From Desulfobacterales bacterium HSG17 (GTDB taxonomy: Bacteria > Desulfobacterota > Desulfobacteria > Desulfobacterales > Desulfococcaceae): a stretch of DNA of 7,484 nt. Each line of letters opens with the position of its first letter. The first letter of the stretch is position 1. Below, one piece after another: positions 1 through 4,903 of this stretch. The stretch lies in NCBI GenBank assembly GCA_030377945.1, contig JAUCGD010000152.1:1-7484 (forward strand), written 5' to 3'. The notes beneath the pieces were generated by a model. The model worked only from the letters and a program-made list of their open reading frames with translations, ran no database searches and was not told the DNA's origin. Made by a program: the position numbers and the translations under genes.

Positions 1-1041
1 AATTCAGGTGATATATTATTTCGGGAAAAAAAGCTGTCCAAAATGAAAAAAGCTGAAAAAAAAGATTTGAAAAAAAAATTCAGCTATATGTTTCAGGAAA
101 TGGCTCTTTTTGATTCAATGACGGTTTTTGAAAATATTGCTCTGCCTTTACAGGAAAAAAATTCTTTAAATCCTTTGGAAATTCAAGAACGTGTTTTAGA
201 TAAAATGCAGCAATTAGACCTGGATGATATTGAAAATAATTACCCTTCACAACTTTCAGGAGGGATGAAAAAGCGGGTTGCCCTGGCAAGGGCGCTTGTA
301 ACAGAACCGGAAATTATTCTTTTTGATGAGCCGACAACAGGGCTTGATCCAATTCGCAAAAATGCTGTTCACAGCATGATTTCTTCCTACCAGAAAAAAT
401 TTGGATTTACCGGGATTGTTGTCAGCCATGAAATACCGGATATATTTTATATTTCACACCGGCTTGCAATGATTGACGAAGGAAAAGTAATTTTTGAAGG
501 AACTCCAGAGGAAATTCAGGCATCTAAAGAGCCGATCATACGCCAGTTTATCAGGGGAGTGGAATCTCGGCATGATGCTTTGACAGGCATGGCACCACAG
601 GTTCAGGGCCAAAGGCGGTTTCTGGAAGAAATGGCTCGAATGCGCCGCCATCAGAGTGCATTTTCAATTGTTATTCTGACTGTTGAAAACCTTTATGAAA
701 TTAATAAAATGGCCGGATACGAAGCAGAACAGGCTGCTCTCAGCAATTTTTCAGATAATGTTAGAACAAATCTCCGTGTGACAGATATATGTTCCAGGCT
801 GGGATTAAACAAGCTAATGCTTGTGCTTCCTCGAACCAACAAAGAAGGAGCTGAGCAGGTTTGTAAAAATATGGCAGATAAAATTAACCAGATGGGTCTT
901 GTGGAAATTAAAGCCTTTCCCGGTTTCTGCTTTTCAGTAAGTGCTGGTATTGCAGAGGCTGAGCAGGATAAACCTATTGAACAACTTATTGTTGATGCTG
1001 AATCAAGTAAAAATGTATTTTATGAATTTAAGGTATGCTAG
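1..1041 (+). CDS. mlaF: MlaF-type ABC transporter ATPase fused to a degenerate GGDEF domain (5' partial)
   Basis: This is the ATPase of an Mla-type phospholipid ABC transporter, on the cytoplasmic face of the inner membrane. The reading frame is open from base 1, before the first ATG (43), and bases 1-42 already read like MlaF (NSGDILFRE...), so the start and the Walker A motif lie upstream. Visible ABC motifs are the Q-loop Gln (94-96), signature LSGG (253-264), Walker B ILFDEP (316-333) and H-loop His in VSHE (427-429). The ABC domain ends near 570. From DALTG (574) to about 1020 the protein reads as a GGDEF domain: a helix rich in R/E/M, then a strand-helix core. Its catalytic motif is GLNKL (802-816) instead of GGDEF, and the metal-binding Asp of the DxD strand is Thr (679-681). 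RVTD (775-786) sits five residues before the motif, where the I-site RxxD belongs. ABC function and Mla assignment are firm; the GGDEF homology is from pattern reading. The mlaD, mlaC and mlaA genes follow. Confidence 0.9.
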   Translation, partial: NSGDILFREKKLSKMKKAEKKDLKKKFSYMFQEMALFDSMTVFENIALPLQEKNSLNPLEIQERVLDKMQQLDLDDIENNYPSQLSGGMKKRVALARALVTEPEIILFDEPTTGLDPIRKNAVHSMISSYQKKFGFTGIVVSHEIPDIFYISHRLAMIDEGKVIFEGTPEEIQASKEPIIRQFIRGVESRHDALTGMAPQVQGQRRFLEEMARMRRHQSAFSIVILTVENLYEINKMAGYEAEQAALSNFSDNVRTNLRVTDICSRLGLNKLMLVLPRTNKEGAEQVCKNMADKINQMGLVEIKAFPGFCFSVSAGIAEAEQDKPIEQLIVDAESSKNVFYEFKVC

Positions 1042-1059
1042 TATTAAGGTATGCTAATA
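1028..1059 (+). repeat. 16-bp tandem duplication across the mlaF stop codon
   Basis: Two adjacent copies of a 16-bp unit beginning TTAAGGTATGCTA occur at 1028-1043 and 1044-1059 and differ at one base (15/16). The mlaF stop codon TAG (1039-1041) lies in the first copy; the second lies between mlaF and the mlaD ribosome-binding site. It looks like a slippage duplication that lengthened the spacer. No function is implied. Confidence 0.75.
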
Positions 1060-1072
1060 TTTCGGAGGAATT

Positions 1073-1519
1073 ATGAAAAAAATATCCGTTGAAATTGCCG
1101 TTGGTATATTTGTTTTGATTGGCTTTGTCTGCATTGGATACTTAACTGTCAAGTATGGGAAAATGGAGATAGCCAATGATGATAACTATACTCTTTCAGC
1201 AAAGTTCCAATCGGTTTCAGGTCTGAAAACAGGAGCACAGGTTGAAATGGCAGGAGTTCAGATAGGCAAGGTGTCTTCCATCTCTCTTGATAAGGAACGG
1301 ATGGTGGCTGATGTAAAAATGAAGATACGCAAGGATCTTGAATTGACGGATGATGTTATTGCTTCTGTTAAAACTTCCGGCTTAATAGGAGATAAATATA
1401 TAAAAATATCCCAGGGAGGTTCTGAAGATATACTTGAAAATGGCGGAGAAATAACTGAAACCGAATCAGCCCTTGATATAGAAGACTTGATAAGTAAATA
1501 TGTATTTGGCGGAGTTTGA
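1073..1519 (+). CDS. mlaD: MlaD, MCE-domain phospholipid transport protein
   Basis: This is the substrate-binding subunit of the Mla transporter, anchored in the inner membrane and facing the periplasm. In the family, MlaD forms a hexamer whose central pore passes lipids between the MlaFE core and MlaC. The 148-residue product has one N-terminal membrane segment (about residues 7-27) and then a single MCE domain (about 39-116). Typical family features include the VSGLKTGAQV segment, the V-x-I-G-KV turn and the pore-loop motif GLIGDKY (103-109). A short tail follows (residues 125-148, ESALDIEDLISKY), as in other short MlaD proteins. The start at 1073 is supported by a clear GGAGG Shine-Dalgarno sequence at 1064-1068. 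The gene lies 31 nt after mlaF and 26 nt before mlaC, so it is co-transcribed. Nothing is missing. Confidence 0.95.
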   Translation: MKKISVEIAVGIFVLIGFVCIGYLTVKYGKMEIANDDNYTLSAKFQSVSGLKTGAQVEMAGVQIGKVSSISLDKERMVADVKMKIRKDLELTDDVIASVKTSGLIGDKYIKISQGGSEDILENGGEITETESALDIEDLISKYVFGGV

Positions 1520-1532
1520 TCTTATTTATAAC

Positions 1533-1540
1533 AAAGGAGA
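1533..1540 (+). promoter_or_regulatory. Ribosome-binding site that fixes the mlaC start
   Basis: The sequence AAAGGAGA ends five bases before the ATG at 1546. A TTG at 1516 in the same frame would overlap the mlaD stop and add ten residues, but it has no comparable site and would displace the signal peptide from the N terminus. Confidence 0.75.
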
Positions 1541-1545
1541 ATAAA

Positions 1546-2163
1546 ATGAAAAAGATTATTTATATAATGACAGCAGTATTTTTTTGCATGACAACTTTTG
1601 TATATGGAGTACAAAAAAAACCCCTTGACGAGCTTAAAGCTCCAATGGAGCAAGCTATTACAATTCTCAAGGACACCCAGTACAAAGATAAAAAAGAGAT
1701 CCAGCGGGAAAAGATATGGGAACTTGTAAGCCAGGTCTTTGATTTCAAAGCTATTTCCATGAGAGCGCTGGCAAGAAACTGGAAGATTTTCAATGATAAG
1801 CAAAAAAAAGATTTTACCAAAGTCTTTACCGAACTTCTTAAAAATACCTATATAGATAAGATCCAGGGAGAATTTCATGATGAAGAAATAGTTTTTACAG
1901 GACAGGATATGGTGTCAGCTAAAAAAGCTCGTGTAAATACTAAAATAATCCGCGGGAAAGTTGAAATTCCAATGGATTACAGCATGAAACTTTCCAAGGT
2001 TAAAAAATGGATGGTATATGATGTTAATATTGAAGGGGTAAGCCTTGTTAAAAATTATCGAAATCAGTTTAAAGAAGTTTTGGCAAAAGACTCCCCTGAC
2101 CAGCTAATTCAGCGTTTAAAAGAAAAAAATGAAAAGCATGAGAAAGATAGAAATCTTAAATAG
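1546..2163 (+). CDS. mlaC: MlaC, periplasmic phospholipid carrier
   Basis: MlaC (Ttg2D/Tol_Tol_Ttg2 family) shuttles phospholipids across the periplasm between outer-membrane MlaA and inner-membrane MlaFED. The 205-residue product starts with a signal peptide (KK, then a hydrophobic run, ending near VYG, residues 1 to about 21). The mature part has the family layout: a helical front with FDFKAISMRALARNW (residues 65-79) and DKQKKDFTKVFTELL (84-98), then a sheet region ending in the hallmark VYDVNIEGVSLVKNYRNQF (157-175). The C terminus is unusually charged (LKEKNEKHEKDRNLK). The start at 1546 is preferred because of its ribosome-binding site and because the signal peptide begins directly. It sits 26 nt after mlaD and runs up to mlaA, consistent with one mRNA. 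Family assignment is secure; the lipid handled is inferred from the family. Confidence 0.95.
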   Translation: MKKIIYIMTAVFFCMTTFVYGVQKKPLDELKAPMEQAITILKDTQYKDKKEIQREKIWELVSQVFDFKAISMRALARNWKIFNDKQKKDFTKVFTELLKNTYIDKIQGEFHDEEIVFTGQDMVSAKKARVNTKIIRGKVEIPMDYSMKLSKVKKWMVYDVNIEGVSLVKNYRNQFKEVLAKDSPDQLIQRLKEKNEKHEKDRNLK

Positions 2164-2166
2164 GAG
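2162..2166 (+). promoter_or_regulatory. Probable ribosome-binding site for a TTG start of mlaA
   Basis: AGGAG overlaps the mlaC stop codon (TAG 2161-2163) and is ten bases before a TTG at 2177. Starting there gives a compact signal peptide. In-frame ATGs at 2129 and 2138 lie inside mlaC and have only A-rich, weak upstream sites. Confidence 0.5.
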
Positions 2167-2176
2167 CAGACTTAGA

Positions 2177-2935
2177 TTGAAAAAAAAACAGATTGTTATA
2201 ATTTGTACTGTAATAATATTGGGATTTCTTTTTTATCCTGTACCTGGCTTTTCTGCTTCTGAAGAAGATGACGAATATGCAGAACTTATGGAAGAACTTG
2301 AAGATGAAGAAGATACAGCTCCAAGTATTCAGATTGCAGATCCTTTGTATTATTGGAACAAAGCAATATTTCATTTTAATGATAAGCTTTATTTCTGGGT
2401 AATGAAACCTGTGGCAACAGGTTATAAAACCATAACCCCTAATCCTGTTAGAAGCGGTATTAAGAATTTTTTTAATAACCTTGGAACACCTGTGAGAGTT
2501 GTAAATTGTCTTCTCCAGGGAAAAGCTGAAGCTGCGGGTACTGAACTTGGCAGATTTATGGTTAATACTACATTCGGTGTACTTGGATTTGGAGATCTTT
2601 CAGGGTATGAACCGGCTCTGAAGCAGCCTCCTGATGAAGATCTTGGCCAGACCCTGGGGGCATATGGTATTGGCAATGGCTTTTATATTGTATTGCCCTT
2701 TTTAGGGCCTTCAACCTTGAGAGATTCCATTGGAACCGTTGCTGACAGTTTTCTTTCTCCTGGCACCTATGTTGAACCAATGAGCGCATCTGTCGGAATC
2801 ACTGCATTTGATAAGATCAACAGCCTGTCTTTCAGGCTGGGAGATTATGAAACCCTTAAGGAAGCGGCACTTGAACCTTATGAATCTCTCCGAAATGCAT
2901 ATATTCAGCATCGCAGCCAGAAAATAACAAAATAG
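2177..2935 (+). CDS. mlaA: MlaA (VacJ), outer-membrane lipid-removal protein
   Basis: MlaA removes misplaced phospholipids from the outer leaflet of the outer membrane and hands them to MlaC. From a TTG at 2177 the product is 252 residues; starts at ATG 2129 or 2138 would add 16 or 13 residues and overlap mlaC. It begins with a signal peptide (KKK, hydrophobic run, GFSA, cleavage near residue 27). There is no lipobox Cys, so unlike E. coli MlaA it is probably not a lipoprotein. A strongly acidic linker follows (residues 29-46), then the family core: DPLYYWNKAIFHFND (55-69), NTTFGVLGFGD (130-140) and the DLGQTLGAYGIG...LPFLGPSTLRD block (155-183). Its position directly after mlaC puts both ends of the pathway in one operon, whereas in E. 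coli mlaA is elsewhere. Family assignment is secure; the exact start is uncertain. Confidence 0.93.
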   Translation: MKKKQIVIICTVIILGFLFYPVPGFSASEEDDEYAELMEELEDEEDTAPSIQIADPLYYWNKAIFHFNDKLYFWVMKPVATGYKTITPNPVRSGIKNFFNNLGTPVRVVNCLLQGKAEAAGTELGRFMVNTTFGVLGFGDLSGYEPALKQPPDEDLGQTLGAYGIGNGFYIVLPFLGPSTLRDSIGTVADSFLSPGTYVEPMSASVGITAFDKINSLSFRLGDYETLKEAALEPYESLRNAYIQHRSQKITK

Positions 2936-3171
2936 TAGCCCAAAAATAGAATCAGTATAGATAAGACTAAGCTGTCTAAACCGGCTAATTTTCTTTGCTC
3001 GCTTTTTGGACTGTTTTAACTGCCCTTCGACAAGCTCAGGGCGCGGTTGGCTTACCGTTCCCTGAGCTTGTCGAAGGGAACAAAACCGGGCAAAAAATAA
3101 TTGCGAAAAGTGACTTTTTTAAACGGCTTAAAATAAGACCAAATAAAACAAGACCAGGCAAAACCATATTT
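2936..3171. other. Intergenic region between mlaA and the hydrolase
   Basis: This 236-nt gap contains the inverted repeat at 3023-3078 and otherwise no gene I can support. The frame of the downstream hydrolase stays open back to a TTG at 2995. However, that stretch translates the palindrome itself and has no domain similarity, so I treat it as non-coding. I see no convincing promoter, and no terminator with a T-tract, for the mla operon here. Confidence 0.6.
3023..3078. repeat. Interspersed palindrome with perfect 19-bp arms
   Basis: The left arm CCCTTCGACAAGCTCAGGG (3023-3041) is matched exactly by its reverse complement at 3060-3078, with an 18-nt centre. The centre can form a further 4-bp stem (CGGT 3044-3047 with ACCG 3054-3057). 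Outside, GTTTT (3013-3017) can pair with AAAAC (3082-3086) beyond a small asymmetric internal loop. From memory, this arm sequence recurs in many unrelated bacterial genomes as an intergenic REP-like or MITE-like element; its read-through peptides contain LRQAQG and ELVEG, as here. No T-run follows on the plus strand, so it is not an ordinary intrinsic terminator. Confidence 0.85.
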
Positions 3172-3837
3172 ATGGAAAATATAACAAAAGAGATTTTTCA
3201 GGTAGGGGGCAGTGGTATAACCTCTTCAGAAGATGCAGCCATTTATCTAATTAATTTTAATGGACATGCAGCACTGGTAGATGCAGGGTGCGGATATTCT
3301 GTGGGCAAATTGTTAAAAAATATACGGGCCTGCGGTGTTAAACCTCCACAGGTTGAATATATGCTTACAACCCACTGCCATTTTGATCATACAGGCGGGG
3401 TTAATGAATTAAAAAAGCATTTTAAATTTAAAACAGCAGCCCATGAACTGGATGCGCCCTTTCTTGAATCAGGGGATAATGTTGTAACTGCTGCATCATG
3501 GTATGGTTCTGTTATTAAACCGTTTAATATAGATATAAAATTTTCTGGAGACAGGCAGACCATTGAACTGGGAAACAGGAAGATTGATGCCATCCACATT
3601 CCCGGACATTCTCCGGGTTCCCTGGCTTATCTGACGGAATCCGAAGGCAAAAGGGTCATCTTTGCCCAGGATGTTCACGGCCCCCTTGCAGATTCCCTTT
3701 TATCTGATGAAATAAGGTATAAACAGTCTCTTGAATTGCTTGCCGGGCTGGAAGCAGATATTTTATGTGAAGGGCATTATGGTATTTATAAAGGAAGACA
3801 GGAGATAAAGAAGTTTATTGAATCATTTATACAGTGA
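3172..3837 (+). CDS. Metallo-beta-lactamase-fold hydrolase
   Basis: This is a 221-residue, probably cytoplasmic enzyme of the metallo-beta-lactamase superfamily, close in layout to glyoxalase II-like single-domain hydrolases. All metal ligands of a two-metal site are visible: HCHFDH (residues 68-73), the His of PGHSPGS (146), the Asp of FAQDVHG (167) and the His of CEGHYG (202). An LVDAGCG strand (35-41) precedes them, as usual. There is no signal peptide. The ATG at 3172 gives the usual family length and starts directly before the first fold strand, but its Shine-Dalgarno region is poor (CCAGG, 13 nt away). The substrate cannot be read from the sequence; hydrolysis of a thioester, ester or lactone is only the family expectation. 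It stands 236 nt from mlaA, beyond a palindrome, so it is probably not part of the mla operon. Its stop codon touches the heptamer repeats. Confidence 0.88.
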   Translation: MENITKEIFQVGGSGITSSEDAAIYLINFNGHAALVDAGCGYSVGKLLKNIRACGVKPPQVEYMLTTHCHFDHTGGVNELKKHFKFKTAAHELDAPFLESGDNVVTAASWYGSVIKPFNIDIKFSGDRQTIELGNRKIDAIHIPGHSPGSLAYLTESEGKRVIFAQDVHGPLADSLLSDEIRYKQSLELLAGLEADILCEGHYGIYKGRQEIKKFIESFIQ

Positions 3838-3838
3838 C

Positions 3839-3884
3839 CAGTTATCAGTTATCAGTTAACAGTTAACAGTTAACAGTTAACAGT
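3839..3884. repeat. Tandem heptamer repeat CAGTTAT/CAGTTAA, six copies
   Basis: Two copies of CAGTTAT (3839-3852) are followed by four of CAGTTAA (3853-3880) and a partial CAGT (3881-3884). The 9-mer CAGTGACCA occurs on both sides (3832-3840 and 3881-3889), so the array looks inserted or expanded between short direct repeats. It fills most of the 63-nt gap between two convergent genes. The copies contain the self-complementary GTTAAC. There is no spacer diversity, so it is not a CRISPR array. Confidence 0.9.
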
Positions 3885-3900
3885 GACCACTGGTTACCGG

Positions 3901-4287
3901 TCATTGTCTCAACGCCAGCTTCACCTTTATTATACGTTCATGAAAATGTTCTTTTGTCTTTGTATTGGACAGCTTCATTAAATGCTTTGATGCTTCCACA
4001 GGAAATTCTCCCCGGTTATCCACCACCATTCTATACCAGACAGGCACTTCAAGTGTATATGAGTCTGAAAGGCTTACAGAATACTTTTTGGCAGCCTCCC
4101 TTATTTTTTCAATTAAGCCATTATCATTGCTGTTTTCATATAAATTCAAATCAGATAAAATTTGAGCTTTTATTTTCCGGTATTTTGATATAGGCCGAAT
4201 CCAGAACATTATAATAATATAGCTGAGAGCACCGAGTACAAAGCTTATCCCCATACCAATAAGATACACAGGATCTAAAAAAAACAT
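3901..4287 (-). CDS. Unrecognised small membrane-anchored protein
   Basis: I do not recognise this 128-residue protein. It has one N-terminal membrane segment (about residues 7-30, rich in I, L, G and F) followed by a basic RPISKYRKIK stretch. By the positive-inside rule this puts the rest in the cytoplasm. The soluble part is mostly helical by eye and includes LEVPVWYRMVVDNRGEFPVEASKHLMKLSNTK (about 79-110), whose mix of W, Y, P and charged residues looks like a conserved core rather than random coding. There are no Cys residues, so it is not itself a thiol enzyme. GAGAG lies just upstream of the ATG at 4287. The gene begins 19 nt after the stop of the CRYC thioredoxin-like gene and is probably the last of the proC-dsbD cluster. 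It ends at the edge of the heptamer repeats. Confidence 0.7.
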   Translation of the reverse strand: MFFLDPVYLIGMGISFVLGALSYIIIMFWIRPISKYRKIKAQILSDLNLYENSNDNGLIEKIREAAKKYSVSLSDSYTLEVPVWYRMVVDNRGEFPVEASKHLMKLSNTKTKEHFHERIIKVKLALRQ

Positions 4288-4306
4288 ATTAACTCTCTTT
4301 ATTTAT

Positions 4307-4834
4307 TTACATTTTTTTCATAAAGTCTGAAAAGTTCATTTTCTTATAACTATCTGTATATATGTATTTAAGAACATTCAGCATATCTTCAGGAGACATG
4401 TATCCCGGTCTGTTTCCGATATTTTCCCCGGTTTCAGCAATAAACCATGTTGCAGGAAGCCCCCTTACATTATAATTCTGTGCAAGCTTTTTATTTTTGT
4501 CAGAATTAACTTTAATTGAAACAAAATTTTCGTTTATATATGATATGACAGATTCATCTTTAAAGGTTTTTTTATCCATTTCTTTACAATAGCGGCACCA
4601 GTCTGCATAAAAATTTATCAATACCTTTTTACTTTCACTTTTACCACGCGCCATTCCGTCTTCATAATTCTGCCAGTTTATCTTTTGGCTATTTTGAGTT
4701 GTTACTTTGGAAACTTTTTCATTGCTTACTTTTTCCAAAGCAGCCGCATTCAGGCATGTAAAGCTTAAACACGAAAAACTTAAACAGACTGTAAGGGTAA
4801 ATAAACAAACACTAAATTTTATAATATTCATCAT
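4307..4834 (-). CDS. Secreted thioredoxin-like protein with CRYC active site
   Basis: This is a thiol-disulfide protein of the thioredoxin fold, exported to the periplasm. The 175-residue product starts with a hydrophobic signal sequence (residues 5-30, cleavage probably near LNAAA) and a short Ser/Lys linker. The thioredoxin domain follows: VLINFYADWCRYCKEMD with the redox pair Cys80/Cys83, then the cis-Pro loop RGLPATWF (Pro127) and a C-terminal helix. The domain closely resembles the C-terminal domain of the neighbouring DsbD (FSADWCAACKKLD, VGLPTIIF), so it may take electrons from DsbD or substitute for that domain. The leader holds a five-codon near-duplication (CLSFS/CLSFT). Two adjacent ATGs exist (4834 and 4831); AAAGGAA upstream suits either. 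It begins 53 nt after the dsbD stop. Its partner and direction of reaction are inference. Confidence 0.9.
   Translation of the reverse strand: MMNIIKFSVCLFTLTVCLSFSCLSFTCLNAAALEKVSNEKVSKVTTQNSQKINWQNYEDGMARGKSESKKVLINFYADWCRYCKEMDKKTFKDESVISYINENFVSIKVNSDKNKKLAQNYNVRGLPATWFIAETGENIGNRPGYMSPEDMLNVLKYIYTDSYKKMNFSDFMKKM
4757..4786 (-). repeat. 15-bp imperfect tandem repeat in the signal-peptide coding region
   Basis: Two 15-bp units (4772-4786 and 4757-4771) match at 12 of 15 positions and encode CLSFS then CLSFT in the leader of the thioredoxin-like protein. They lengthen the hydrophobic core and add Cys residues. There is no lipobox, so I do not call a lipoprotein. Confidence 0.6.
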
Positions 4835-4874
4835 ACATTCCTTTTTTTTATATTCTTGTTACTTTAAAATATCC

Positions 4875-4903
4875 GCAGGACCAGGTTTTAAACCTGTCCC
4901 TGC
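4875..4903 (-). other. Stem-loop over the dsbD stop codon
   Basis: The arms at 4875-4888 and 4890-4903 are complementary over 14 positions. Read as minus-strand RNA there is one mismatch and one G-U pair. The innermost T/A pairs (TTT-T-AAA) would open to form the loop. The dsbD stop (TAA, 4888-4890) lies at the centre. Downstream on the minus strand is only a short ATATTTTAAA stretch, so this is a weak terminator at best. A partial terminator, or an mRNA-stabilising hairpin between dsbD and the thioredoxin-like gene, fits better. Confidence 0.5.

Noticed and set aside
43..45. ATG at 43 as the mlaF start, and ATG at 7459 (minus) as the proC start
   Set aside because: Both frames are open to the window edge with family-like sequence before these codons, and both proteins would lack their nucleotide-binding loops.
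1516..1545. TTG start for mlaC overlapping the mlaD stop
   Set aside because: The ATG at 1546 has a strong ribosome-binding site and begins the signal peptide directly.
2177..2202. TTGAAA...TATAAT promoter-like pair at the start of mlaA
   Set aside because: The spacer is only 14 bp and the bases encode the signal peptide in an A/T-rich run; likely chance.
3106..3118. AAAAG-TGA-CTTTT mini-hairpin followed by T residues, considered as a terminator
   Set aside because: A five-pair, nearly all A-T stem with a three-base loop is too weak to call.
2995..3171. N-terminal extension of the MBL hydrolase from a TTG at 2995
   Set aside because: The extension translates the palindrome (giving LRQAQG and ELVEG peptides), has no fold similarity, and the family length fits the ATG at 3172.
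3839..3884. Heptamer array considered as a CRISPR array or iteron origin
   Set aside because: Units are directly adjacent with no spacers, and no replication-initiator or cas gene is nearby.
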